Assembly (NCBI GenBank): GCA_037044905.1
Contig: JBAOKB010000061.1
Span: 372,001-436,000 of the forward strand
Source: Hortaea werneckii
Taxonomy: Eukaryota > Ascomycota > Dothideomycetes > Mycosphaerellales > Teratosphaeriaceae
Direction of reading: 5' to 3'
DNA: 64,000 nucleotides
The notes below the pieces were generated by a model that did not search any database, was not told where the DNA came from, and saw nothing but the letters and a program-made list of their open reading frames with translations. Each line of letters begins with the position of its first letter. Within the stretch, counting starts at the first letter, position 1. A program made the position numbers and the translations under genes. Shown piece by piece: positions 22,553-33,417 of this stretch.

Positions 22553-24599
22553 CTATTCGCTCTTGGCTCCAAAGTGTAATGCCGAAATAGCCTTGCGTAC
22601 TTCTTCCTGCGCGACTACTTGCCACCGTTCCCGCTCTGCCTGATCCGCCAGAGCAGTGGCGTTGCCCACCATATCGTACATCTTGCGTGAGACGTCACGG
22701 TTGATTTCCGTGTACTGGTCTTTGCTGATTTCCTTTTCTTGATAGCGTGGGCGAAGTGCGAGCTTGACCATACGCTGAACTTCTTCTTTGGCTGAATAAG
22801 AGAGGTTGCGAGAAGGCGAAGCAGAAGATGCACGATTTCTCGACTGTGCCTCGCCGTTTGCATGATGACTGTCATTCGAGCGGCGCCTACGTCCTCGCTG
22901 TCTAGGGTGGTCAGAAGTGTCCTGTCGCGGCGACTCCGCCGCAGGCGAGAAGGGTGAGAAGGTATCGACCCGGGGCGATGACATGGGCGATATGATCGAA
23001 GATAATGGTGTTGGACGCTGAGGTGGAGGCGTTGGTGACAGCGCTCTTGGTGTCACGTGGCCTGATGAAGTCGGCGATCTTACAGGCGAAGAGTTTCGGG
23101 GCGAGTACTGGCCGTTCTGTTGTTCGGATGCCGGTGGCGAAGTTGCTGACGCTGGTTTGGTCTCAACGTCCTTGAGAAGAGAGCTTAGGAAAGTCGAACG
23201 GTCGTCACCACGCTGCTGGGCGGCAGTCGACGATTCTGCCGATGGATGGTAATCGGTACTATTTGGAGGCCGACGTAGACGTGGCCTCTTTAGCTGAGGC
23301 TGCTCTTGAGCCTCAGTCTCACGAGGGGAAGCAGGAGATGCTGTGGCCTTTCTCTTGCGACGGCGAATGGACGAGGGGGCTTCTTGGGATTGTCGAGCTT
23401 TGTCGAAAGCATTCCACGCTCGAATCTCTTCTTGTGATTCGGGTTCCGCCTGCACAGGCGCGCGCTGATGAGGTTGCAGCCTTGCATTGGCGATGTCGCG
23501 GAGTCGTGCTCGTGCTCCATGCTCGTCGGCAACCTCAAGTCTTCGAGCCCAATGGTCGAGCTCGCGTTGCTGGTGCGGGGTACGTTGCACAGCAGGTTCT
23601 TCGTCAAACGGAAAGTCGAGATCCATATCAAGCGATCGAGACACCTCCTGCCACACTCTTGCCCAGATGGCATCGTTGTTGCGGCGCCCACGAGTTCTCG
23701 CGCCTCCTGCTGCAGCTCCTTCACGCCGACGGGGCTGTCGCCGCACTGCTGGTCGAAGTCCGTCGAGGCCGGTCTCCGCCTCCAGATCTGCCAGGCAAGT
23801 CTCACAGTACCAAACATCTGGAGATTCTTCGTATCCAGCGCAAAATACGTGCACTGCTTTGTCGCAGCCGTCGCAGTACATTGTCTCGTGGGTGTCGTCG
23901 GCAGTCTCGCATATCATGCAAGGTTCCCAAGTCTCTACTGCGAATAGTTCATCTTCGATGATCATGGTCGGGTCGAGCTCTGCCTCTTGCGTCTTGTCTT
24001 GTACAGCGTAGCTTTCGACAACAGGTGCGCCCATTGCCCGGCTCAGCTGTACCATGTTGAAAGCGGTACGGCATATCGGGCAGCTGTTCGCGCGTTCGAC
24101 CCACGGCTTGAGACAGGCGTTGTGCAAGTCGTGGTTGCATGGTAAGAGATGGGCTATTGCCTCTTCGTCGACGTGGATACTAGCCGCACTCGTTAGCATT
24201 TGGTTCAAGAAGGGAAGACATACTGGAGGCTCCAGCAGCTCTGCGCGCTATCGGCGTAGCAGCAAAGGTAGGCCTCACCTTCCAAGCTCATCCGGCGAAT
24301 ATCATGTTTGATCTTCAAGCCGTCCCGAGTGGAAGTTGGATCGCATGAAGGGCTACGGAAGCCTCCAGTATGGAAGATGGATGCGTCATCGCCTGCGTAG
24401 GCGGAAAGGATAAGGGTTCGGTTCGTGCATCGCGGACTTAGTAGGTGGTGGTATACCTTTTACTGTTGGTCTTGGTGGACTTCCTGGCCGTATCGTCGCC
24501 TGCGTCAGCCGCGGCTGTACCCGCTTCCAGTGGTGGTGGGTCTCCGTCGGCGGTAGAGGTGCGCAGGTCACCTAGACAGACAATACAAGTCTCGGCCAT
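22553..24599 (-). CDS. RING-PHD finger protein (Asr1/PHRF1-like E3 ligase)
   Basis: The RING-H2 is spread over three exons. CIVCLGDL lies in exon 1 (from ATG 24599), a 38-residue linker plus CCYADSAQSC in exon 2, and HLLPCNHDLHNACLKPWVER with CPIC in exon 3. The exon 2/3 intron has a clean GTATGT donor, a GCTAAC branch point and a CTAG acceptor. A PHD finger follows (CMICETADDTHETMYCDGCD...HVFC...WYCETC). The tail is long, Ser/Pro-rich and disordered, ending in a helical block (RYQEKEISKDQYTEINRDVS) of the kind that binds the RNA polymerase II CTD in PHRF1 relatives. Yeast Asr1 ubiquitinates RNA polymerase II; the same role is inferred. Exon 1 to exon 2 phase fits only if the AAAA run at 24458-24461 (TTTT on plus) is one base too long. 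Confidence 0.8.
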
Positions 24600-25387
24600 G
24601 CCAAACGTTCAAAATTGACGAGCTGCTGAGCGCAAATTGGTGTTTGGACATGGGCGTTGTGGCGATGGTGTAAAGTAGCAGTGTTGGAGAGGAGGGAGAG
24701 AGACATGGTCTAGCTAGCGGGGGACTTTATAGATGGCACTAAGCTTCGGCCCGAGCGTCGGTGTGCTGGGGCGCTACACAACCACGTGCCGCGACGGACT
24801 CAGGTACTTTCGAGTTGTAGGCAGCGGTGAGACACGAAGACGAGAGCAGTCAGGTGCGTGAATGACAGAACACGAAGACGTGAAAGGCGGCCACGGATGA
24901 CCTGGATGCCGTTGCGCCTGAAGGACGGCAACCATCGTAAAGGCGCACAGTGAGGTTAACGAAGCAACCCCAAATGACTTGCTCCAAGACACCATGTCAT
25001 GCGACCAATACCTTTCGCTACTCCTGTAGGGGTTGAGGAACGTGCCGGGCTATCGAGATTTTCCAAGGAAGCCACAGCATGGACAGGTATGCTAGGAAGA
25101 CTTCGCTTTCCCAAGGTTCAAGATGCGCAAAACTGCCGTATGTAGGCCATTCCTTCCATAATGACGACCGGAAAGGCTTGACATGAAAGAGATACCGCAT
25201 GGTGAAATTGGGTTCGCAGCGAGATATGCGGCAAGACACATAAGACACCTGTGCCCTTGAATCCAGAGAGAATATTTGTCACGTATTTCATTCATGCCAT
25301 TTCGCTACTATAGCGATCTGCCCACAATGGTATCCGTGGTGGTGCAGGTGAAAGAACTCCGGTGGATCCCCTCCCAATGCAAGACGC
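24600..25387. other. Intergenic region
   Basis: Holds the promoter of the RING-PHD gene and the 3' side of RPL43. No coding feature is supported. Confidence 0.5.
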
Positions 25388-25922
25388 TTAAACCTCAGCA
25401 ATCTCACGCAGACGCCTGATCGTGGACCTCGTGGCAGCAGCAGCCGGGGTGGAGACGGTGTATGCGCCGCCAGCCATCTGTGAAGGCTGTTAGGCTCCGG
25501 TCGAGGGGTTACTGTGGCGGGTGAAAAGGGTGAACGTACGCATTTGTTGCAGGACTTGCACTCCCAGATGCCAGTGTTGGTGCGCTTGACAGTGACCTTA
25601 CCGCAGAAGGTGCACGGGTACCTATGAATTCTCAGCATGTGTTTACCCCTCCGCATGCTTCTTTTCAATGCTCTTACTTGGCGTGCTGCTGGATTTCGAT
25701 CTTCTTGACCTGCTTACGGAGGGAGGCACCGTAGCGCGTGCCGTACTTGCCTAGAAGAAAGCGCTGTTAGCAGTGTCCAAGCTTGCAGCACATTTCGGAA
25801 TGTCCAAATGGGATGCGATCTCTGGTTGAGCGCCCGGTAACATAATAATGGCGACGCGAGCGTTGATAAAGCTGAGGGGGGCACATACCCGTGATTCCGA
25901 CCTTCTTTGTCCTCTTCGTCAT
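25388..25922 (-). CDS. RPL43: 60S ribosomal protein eL43 (L37a)
   Basis: A structural protein of the large ribosomal subunit. Four small exons give MTKRTKKVGITG, then KYGTRYGASLRKQVKKIEIQ, then YPCTFCGKVTVKRTNTGIWE with CKSC, then AGGAYTVSTPAAAATRSTIR up to REIAEV. The zinc-binding CxxC pairs (CTFC, CKSC) are present. Total length is about 92 residues, as expected. Introns have consensus borders (GTATGT, GTAAGA, GTACGT). No frame error is seen. The ATG at 25922 gives the invariant N-terminus. Confidence 0.93.
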
Positions 25923-26325
25923 TGTGTCGGTCGTTCGTTGATGACTGTGGTGACTGACGAGACGTCGTTCGCGAAGACGACAATTTGGAGTGCGAACCCT
26001 TTCTACCAGACGCGGGTAAGTCCGCACGGTGGGGCTTGGCACTAATGACTTCACTTTCACCTCAGGCATCAATTACACCCGGGGTCGCACCTGCAGCGGC
26101 GCCAGTCCCCACTGACGCCTTTCCACGGTTCTATCGCCTCGGCCGTTGGTCTCTTTATGGCAACAACACCGCTGCGAAAGCAATTGTGTCTGTGCAAAAG
26201 AGGTGTACATACCACCCCTTAGGTAGGCAACTCTACTTGTTAACAAATCATCCATCAACTCGCGTTGAAAGGTTTCGGCAATTAGCTTTCGCCATTGCTG
26301 CCCAGCTCTGTGAAGCAAATCAATC
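25923..26325. promoter_or_regulatory. Divergent promoter region RPL43 / saccharopine-dehydrogenase-like
   Basis: A 403-bp spacer between two divergent starts. It likely carries both promoters. No individual site can be called with confidence. Confidence 0.5.
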
Positions 26326-27636
26326 ATGGCGTCGGGACAGCGACAGTATGAGGCTATCGTGTTTGGTGCCACCGGGTACACTGGCAAGTACACCGCGGAA
26401 CACATCACCGCTGCTTTGCCTGTCGACTTCAAGTGGGCAGTGGCGGGCAGGTCTGAAGACAAGCTGAAGCGGCTCGTGGAGGAGCTGCGAAGCATGAATG
26501 CCGACAGAATCCAGCCAGGCATCGAGATCGCTCAGCTGGAGAAGAACGATCTTGTTTCTTTGGCGAAGAAGACGAAGGTCCTCATCACCACGGTCGGTCC
26601 TTATCACAAGTACGGCACGGCGGTCGTCGAGGCATGTGCAGAGACTGGTACTCACTATTTGGATGTCACAGGGGAGACACCGTGGGTTTTCGACATCATT
26701 CAAAAGTACGATGCCCTGGCGAAAAAGAATGGCGCCATCATGATTCCTCAGAACGGCATTGAGAGTGCGCCGACTGATCTCATGGCCTGGATGGTGGTCT
26801 CCTACATCCGCAAAACGCTTGGCGTAGGCGCAAAGGAATTCATCCAGACTATTTACGACCTGAGAGCCTCCGCAAGTGGTGGCACTCTGGCTACAGTCCT
26901 CACCTTATTTGATTCGTACAGTCTAAGCCACTTCGCCAAGTCCGGTCAACCCTGGAGCATGTGCCCTATCCAGCCATCAAGTGGTGCATACAACAAGCCG
27001 TTGATGGAAAAGTTAACGGGCCTGAGAACGGTTTCTGACCTTGGGCTGTTGACGGACAGTATTCAAGGCCCAGCTGACATCCCCATCGTGCACCGAACCT
27101 ACGGTTTGCTGGACAATGGCAAATACTATGGTCCTGGGTTCCACATGACTGCGTACATGAAAGCACGAAACTTCCTCCAGGGCCTTGGTATACATCTCGC
27201 ACTGACATTCGGTATGATGGCCTTGATCTTGCCACCGGTTCGTTGGCTTCTCAAGAAGCTTGTATATCAGCCAGGTGAAGGTCCCAGTAAAGAGTAGGTT
27301 CTCAAACAGAGACGAAACACACTGCAGAGCCTTTTGAACTAATGTGTCATTGACAGACAAGTACGGCATGAATACGCAGAATGGCGATCAATCGCCAACG
27401 CAGATGTGTCTGATCCGAATGATCCAAAAAGGGTCTTGGGTCGCATGCGCTGGGAAGGCAGCATGTACCACTTGACTGGAGTATGCCTTGCCGAAGCCGC
27501 CATCACCATCGCCCGCGAGAAGACTCAAGCTCATGAATTGGGAGGTGGCATCCTAACTCCGGCGACGCTTGGTGCACCTTACCTTGAGCGCCTGCAGAAG
27601 GCGGGCTTGAAGACTGAAGTCAAGACTCTACCCTAG
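26326..27636 (+). CDS. Saccharopine-dehydrogenase-like membrane oxidoreductase
   Basis: An N-terminal Rossmann fold has the NAD(P)-binding motif VFGATGYTGKYTAEHI. Also typical of the SCCPDH / trans-acting enoyl-reductase family are GPYHKYGTAVVEACAETGTH, YLDVTGE and QNGIESAPTDL. A hydrophobic helix near residues 287-307 (LALTFGMMALILPPVRWLL) suggests membrane or lipid-droplet association. Exon 2 starts near 27356 and reads QVRHEYAEWRSIANADV to the stop at 27636; the intron begins GTAGGT at 27294. Substrate unknown. Length (about 415 residues) is normal and no frame break is seen. Its stop shares a CTAG with a possible gene on the other strand. Confidence 0.9.
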
Positions 27637-28040
27637 ATCTGACTTTTGCTGACGAGCGACATTCCCCGGTCTTCAATTTGCAAGCAAAACGTTTGATCGA
27701 AGCGCTGAACCAACTTGATGCCTGTGGCGAACAGCGCATTGAGAAGAACCACGCCGTCAATGCTTCGGGTGGCAGCCACTTCGTCGTCATCTGCGAAGTA
27801 AACAAGCACCACTTCCATATGCTAGGCACGTGGGCTATGGTTTAGCAGGAATAATACGATCATGTACACGTACTCACCAGTGTTGTGAAGGGAATCAACG
27901 TACTATGCACTGTCTCGTCTCTACTGAACAGACCATGATGTGACAAGATACCTAGGTAGGGATCGATCCTCAACAACGAGCGGAAAGCAAATCCATTCCT
28001 TCTGTGACTTCAGTGACGGGTTGCTGGGCGGTGTGAACAT
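27633..28040 (-). CDS. Possible three-exon small protein (100 aa), unknown
   Basis: Read as exons 28040-27952, 27902-27878 and 27821-27633. The introns are GTATCT...CATAG (49 nt) and GTGAGT...CCTAG (56 nt). The product begins MFTPPSNPSLKSQKEW and continues LIPFTTLHMEVVLVYFADDD and VVLLNALFATGIKLVQRFDQ, with no signal peptide. The last exon alone is a clean 61-codon frame whose composition looks coding. The frame is open upstream to another ATG at 28070. No family is recognised. The first intron lacks a clear branch point, so exon 1 is the weakest part. An alternative is that this is 3' UTR of SRP72, which ends only 75 bp upstream on the same strand. Confidence 0.35.
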
Positions 28041-28114
28041 GGTGGTTGTGACATTGATCTGTTTACACATTGTAACAGAGCCTGGCCTATCGATATCTAC
28101 TGTATATCCAAGTA

Positions 28115-30058
28115 CTACCACTTCCCACCTTTGCCTTTCTTCTTCTTCCCACCCCCACCGCCACCTTGCTGCTTTCCCTTGACAACTTCCGCGGCAGGTG
28201 TACCAGGCCTCGAATTTTCGCTTTCGACGGCAGGAGCGGCACCTTGACTGTACAGGTTCTGTTTCGCCTTGCCCTTCTTGCCCTTGGGCCGGTAAGTGCT
28301 GCGGTCTCGAAGCGGTAGCCACCGCTCCGGATCCGGCTTCTTTTCGGGATCGAAGTCTTTCGGGATGCGAGACTTGGGCAGCTTCTTGCGCTTCTTCGGC
28401 TTGAGGTCTTCTGCTGGACGCTTGCGCACGTTGACTGCTGCGTGCTGAGATGAAGGCGGTTGGGCTATCCCCGCGTTCTCGAGGACATCCACGTCGACGC
28501 TTGCAATGAGCCTGTCGACCGGTTGCAGGGATTGTGACTGCTCTGGTGAAGCTTTCTCAGGAGAGGCGGCAAGGAGGCCCGCCGCGGCGTAGCGATCACT
28601 GTCGTCTAGCTTGTGTAGCTCACCGAAAATCTCGCTGGCCAACTGCTGGTGTTGAATATCCTCAGACTCGAGGAGAGCGCTACCAGCGCCCTTCAGAAGA
28701 TGCACCACACCGGCTGACCATTCCTCAGACTTCGCGAGCCAATGCCTAGCAGACTTGGCAAGTTCGCTCTGGGCATGACCTTTTCGGCCAAGGCTGAAAT
28801 AGAGACTGACTGCAGTTCCAACGATTCCAGGTGCGAACCGCACATTGCTCGGAGTATTGGATTGTTCTAAGCGAGTGAGGAAAGATTCCAAAAGTGTGGC
28901 TGCAGAAGCCGCATTTCCGCCCACTACGTACAGTTGTACGATGGTGAGCACCAGTCCAATGTCGTTCGGCCTCCTTTCCAATAGCGGCAACAAGTGCTTG
29001 AGAGCCTCTTTGCCAGACTGATTCTTAGCATGTGCTGCTGCATTGACCACGGACAGGGAATTAATATGGCCATCCAGACTAGGTCCTTGTTGCTTCGATA
29101 TGGCTTCTGCAGTGGCATCTGCCGTCCCGCCAAACTTCATCGATTGGAGATCAACTGCACTCTGGTTTTGCCTGAAAATCGCGGTTTGGAATTCGAAGGG
29201 AAGGTCTGGCTTTAAGGAGTCTAGGTCTCTCGAGATGAGCCGCTGAGCGATGAAGGGGTTGGCCGGGGCAGCAGATGCTGCTATTGAGTTGACTTCGGCG
29301 ATATGTCTGGTACTGGCGTCCGGTATGCTCTTTGCGTCAATGCTCTTCGACAGCTCTTCGGCCTCAGTTGTTCTGCCCTGCCTTGCCAAGACATAGATTT
29401 GTTGTACAGTGATTGGTAGGAGTTCCGCTTGCTTCTCTTCCTCGTTCATGTCTTCCAAAGCATTGCAAATGTCTTTCGTGCGTTTCAGAAGAACCTCTGC
29501 CTGGCCCAACTCTCCTCTGGCAATACTGCCGCATGCGGCATTGTAGGCTGTCTCGAATGCTTCCAGATCCTCCCGCTCCGGCTTCTTCTTCTGTGCCAGG
29601 TCGCCATAGCCTGCCCATTCCAATTGCGCATCCACCGCGCTGCTGTTGATGCGGAGGTCAGCCTCGGCATCGTCCTCGAGCCTTGCAGCAAGCTGCTGGT
29701 ACAGTTCCGCCGCTCTTTTGAAGTCTTCAGTCCTGTAGCTTGCCTGCGCCTCAACGTGTCTGTGGCCCCTCGCAGCACCTTTGCCGGCTACCTCGGCAGC
29801 TTGCGATGGCTTGCCGGTCTTGTATAGCGCATACGCATATTCCAGCCTGGCCTGCTCCTTCAGCCTGTCGCCGCCGGATTCAAAGGCATCGATCGCATCC
29901 TCGAATCGGTCGAGCTTCAACAAAGCTACGACTTTCGCATGCTGTGCGCCGGCGTCCGTCTTCGATTGCTTCAGCTTCGATTGGGCAGCCTTCAAGACTT
30001 CATTGTGGTCTTCGATGTCTGTCTGCTTGAGCAAAGATGCGAGGTCTGGAACGGACAT
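28115..30058 (-). CDS. SRP72: Signal recognition particle subunit SRP72
   Basis: Cytosolic SRP protein that binds SRP RNA with SRP68. A single exon of 647 codons from ATG 30058 (MSVPDLASLLKQTD). TPR-like helical repeats fill residues 1-500 (VVALLKLDRFEDAIDAFESG; EYAYALYKTGKPSQAAEVAG). The SRP72 RNA-binding motif lies near residues 565-610 (KKRKKLPKSRIPKDFDPEKK, PERWLPLRDRSTYRP). The end is Gly/Lys-rich (GGGGGGKKKKGKGGKW). The frame is open above this ATG but without another ATG. Uninterrupted, normal length. Confidence 0.95.
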   Translation of the reverse strand: MSVPDLASLLKQTDIEDHNEVLKAAQSKLKQSKTDAGAQHAKVVALLKLDRFEDAIDAFESGGDRLKEQARLEYAYALYKTGKPSQAAEVAGKGAARGHRHVEAQASYRTEDFKRAAELYQQLAARLEDDAEADLRINSSAVDAQLEWAGYGDLAQKKKPEREDLEAFETAYNAACGSIARGELGQAEVLLKRTKDICNALEDMNEEEKQAELLPITVQQIYVLARQGRTTEAEELSKSIDAKSIPDASTRHIAEVNSIAASAAPANPFIAQRLISRDLDSLKPDLPFEFQTAIFRQNQSAVDLQSMKFGGTADATAEAISKQQGPSLDGHINSLSVVNAAAHAKNQSGKEALKHLLPLLERRPNDIGLVLTIVQLYVVGGNAASAATLLESFLTRLEQSNTPSNVRFAPGIVGTAVSLYFSLGRKGHAQSELAKSARHWLAKSEEWSAGVVHLLKGAGSALLESEDIQHQQLASEIFGELHKLDDSDRYAAAGLLAASPEKASPEQSQSLQPVDRLIASVDVDVLENAGIAQPPSSQHAAVNVRKRPAEDLKPKKRKKLPKSRIPKDFDPEKKPDPERWLPLRDRSTYRPKGKKGKAKQNLYSQGAAPAVESENSRPGTPAAEVVKGKQQGGGGGGKKKKGKGGKW

Positions 30059-30692
30059 AGTGCGTAGTGCGGGCGCGGTGGGAGGGAGGAGGCTAGTTAC
30101 ACGGTCGCCCAACACGTACGGTCATCTGTCTCGGCTTGTCTCCAGGTGAGTGAGTGAGTGATTGAATGTGTTGCAGCATGTGAAAGACGTTGCTGTATGG
30201 ATTCTGATGGTGGGGGGTGCAAGCGGCGCGCCTGAGCCTAATGAGGACATGGGGAAATGGGTGATCAGGCTTCAATCAAATATTCAACAGCATTTTACTA
30301 AACGGTCATGAAACTCTCATGACACCAAATTCGATTCACGTCGTAACAAATGTCCACTTCAAATGCCATAGCCGCGCCCTCCCCACCAAATCCTCGAACA
30401 TGATGACAACCTAGTTTCGTGCAATGTCACGTTTAGAATTAAGGCGTAGTACGTTCCGTCGAATAACCTAGGTCCTAACGTACAATACCGATGCATCCAT
30501 TCGTTTCCAGCCATGCTAAACCATCCAACGCAATGCGACATCAACAGCCTGTGGGGTAGCTAGCGCTTTTGATACTGGTACGCCGAGAAAGCCTTGTTCT
30601 ACAGAGCCCGTTCAAAAATTGCTGTCAACGGAAGTCCATGCAGCCAAGATAGTTGGCCTCGAAAAGCAGATGTCGTCGTCTGGAAGTGGGCT
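30059..30692. other. Intergenic region SRP72 / PKA-C
   Basis: Promoter side of SRP72 with a short GTGA tetranucleotide repeat (about 30145-30162), and the 3' side of the kinase gene. Otherwise empty. Confidence 0.5.
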
Positions 30693-32248
30693 TTAAAAGT
30701 CAGGGAAGAGCTTGCCATGCCTGCTCTCTGTTAGCGTTGCCTGTCCCAACTTTCATCTACATCAAAGGTGTTTCAGTGACTTACGGGTCATCGCCAGCTG
30801 CGCCATATGCCTCCTGCTCCTCCGGGTACTTATCAAACAATGACGCGTCACCGACACCCCCTCGCACCGGCGGGACGTACGGTGCGTCAATGTCTTTCTT
30901 CGCCAATCGTTCCCAAGTCACCTCCGCGAACCACTGGTGCTGCATGACATCTTTGCTACCGCCGTGCAAATTGCCAAGTCGCTTGGTCAGATCGGCCGTG
31001 ATGAGCTTGCTCAACAGGTCTTGCGCATCCGGGTGGATATATGGAGGGTACTTTACTCTTCCCTTCAGGATGTTCTCGTAGATCTTCAGCGGGCTGCCAG
31101 AGTCCCAGAAAGGCGTGAAGCCAGCCAGCATCTCGAAGATTAAGATACCTAAGCTCCACCAGTCGACGCTCTTGTTATAACCTTTGCTGCTAACAACCTC
31201 AGGCGCGAGATAGTCTGGCGTTCCGCAAAGCGTCCAAGTAATGTCTGGCACTTCCTTTGCAAAACCGAAATCAGTGATTTTGAGATGGCCATGTCTGTCG
31301 AGCAAAAGGTTCTCGGGCTTCAAGTCTCTGTAGATGATGTTCATGCTGTGCAAATAATCGAGAGCCAATGTCACCTCGGCCGCGTAAAATTTGGCTACGG
31401 GGTTCGGAAATCGCTACGCCTTGTCAGCTCAACAATACTTTTACGAAAAGCATCATGCCGCATACCTGAGACTTGCGAAGCAAGCTGAACAATTCACCTC
31501 CTTCGATGAAGTCCATGACCATGTACAGATTCTTCGAGTCCTGCCACGTACCCCATAGCGTGATTAGGAACGGGTGTCGACATCTCTGCAGCATTCGACG
31601 CTCGTCATTTGTATGTTCCACTTGCTTCATTTTGACGACCTGCGCCTTCTTCAGGACTTTGACTGCATAGAAGCGCTGGTTGTGCTTGCTCTGGACCAGA
31701 TGCACTCTACCAAACGAGCCTGTGCCCAGCGTTCTGCTGATGGTGAAGTCGTTCAGCGTGTATTTGCCCTTTGTTTCTCGCATCGGATTGCCGCTAGGTT
31801 TCTGTACAGTGGGGATGTTGATCGAAGGTATATGACTGCCATCAGCGTTACCGCTGGAATAACCCGAATCGTGCTGCTGGTTCGGTGTGTTAGAAGCGGT
31901 ATAATTTGGCTGATGGATCAGGTTCTGTATTGACGGTACATTCTGCGTGTTGGAGCTTGCATTCACGCCCTGCATCTGCTGGCCATGCCCCGGGGCAGCG
32001 GCGGCGGCAGCAGGAGGGTTCATCTGCGGCTGCGGCTCTGCCTTGCGCGAAAGCGAACCGGGACCTGCAGAACCTGCCACCGCTTCTGTCTCGTTGCTGT
32101 TGCTCGGCGGGTTGCTATTCTTGCTGAGCGTGGGCGTGATGGGCGAGCCAGCTTGCTTCTCGTTGACTGGCGACGTGGGAGTACCGTCGGATGCAGAGCC
32201 TTGGGAGTCCTTGGTCCGCTTTTTCTTGAGGAAGCCTAGCGACGGCAT
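30693..32248 (-). CDS. cAMP-dependent protein kinase catalytic subunit
   Basis: AGC-family Ser/Thr kinase of the cAMP pathway (growth, nutrient sensing, development). From ATG 32248 the product begins MPSLGFLKKKRTKDSQG, the usual start in filamentous fungi. About 100 disordered residues rich in Gln/Asn/Pro/Ser follow. The kinase core has the glycine loop LGTGSFGRVHLV, catalytic lysine AVKVLKK, HRD variant YRDLKPENLL, DFGFAKEV, the activation loop TWTLCGTPDYLAPEV with its phosphorylatable Thr, and the C-tail FPDF end. Introns interrupt after LFSLLRKSQ and before the last codons (HGKLFPDF). The frame is open upstream of the chosen ATG, but that extension is Pro/His/Ser-rich and improbable. No frame break. 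Confidence 0.94.
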
Positions 32249-33417
32249 CGGGGCAGGGCTTGAGCGCTTCACGAGGATGGGTGCCCTGACCGCGGCGGGG
32301 CAGGACAGGTGGACAATAGGGTGTGGAGATGGTGAGGCACAAGAATGCCTTGTCGCGTGCGAGCGAGAAGCGGTTGGATCACCGGCAGAGTGGGCGAGGA
32401 ACGCGGACGGGGCGGCAGGTCTGTCCTGGTGGCAGCCGTGGGGGAAGGGGGACGGATGGGCTCCGCAGCCGGGGTTGGAGCGAGCGTGGTGTCGGAGAGC
32501 GCCTGTCTGCCTGCCTGCCTGAGGCGTGAGGAATGCGGTGGAACAGAATGGGAGCGGTGGGCGGCGGTGGGATAGGATGAGGTGATGCGCGGCGGACGAG
32601 GGAGGGAGATGGACTGGGGGTTCCAGCAAGTCAGGTACGGCCAAAGCTTGTTGGCGAGCTCCTGCTGTCCTTGTCGTGCACTCCCCGCTTCACCCACGGG
32701 AGCAACGAATGCGATTCCAGGTGATGACTGCTGGTGATGTTTCCAGGTGATCCAGTGGTCGCGGTTGCCGCCGTGACGTCGACGTCTCCGTGTGGAATGC
32801 TCTCAGAGGTGTACCGGGGCCGCGCCTAGATCGATGGCCGTATCAAGCTCGCAAGCATTGGGCTCTTGGCGGGGCTGTGTGGAGGTGGAGAGGCGGGTGT
32901 GAGTGAAGAGAGACAACCACAGAGGTGTGCTGGTGTAAGGTAGTCAGAGGTCGCGGTTTGCTGCCGCGCTCCTTCACAAAGCAACTTTGAAGCGAGACGG
33001 AGGGTGCAGAAGTGGGCTTTGTCATGCATTAATGCACTGCCGGCCAGAAGACAGTGCATTGATGCATCCGTTGCATCCATGCGTTCAAGCTCACCATGGT
33101 CCGACGTGCTGGCGTGTAGCGGCGCTTTCAACCACCGATCGCCATCCCGCCCCGCACGCCATAGCCAAGGATCGCTCTGGCCGGTCGGCGCGGCCGGAGA
33201 GAGCATTACAATCAATGATGAATGCCATATCACGATGATTCCTACCAACTTAACCTTGGAACACACCTGCCCAGCCCACTTCATCTTAACTGAAATTGAT
33301 TGAGAGCTCTCCCTTTCATGGATTGAATTGGCTGGCTTTGGGGAAGGATTTGCCAACCCAGACCTACCTGATCACCTTACTACCTCAATCCTGCACTGTG
33401 CCGCACAGGAGAAGATC
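32249..33417. other. Divergent upstream region of PKA-C and F-box-like gene
   Basis: About 1.2 kb. The minus strand stays open to 32644 in the PKA frame but without family support, so it is treated as 5' UTR or promoter. Nothing else is recognised. Confidence 0.5.

Noticed and set aside
32249..32644. Upstream extension of the PKA-C frame
   Set aside because: Pro/His/Ser-rich with no resemblance to the family; the conserved start is at 32248.
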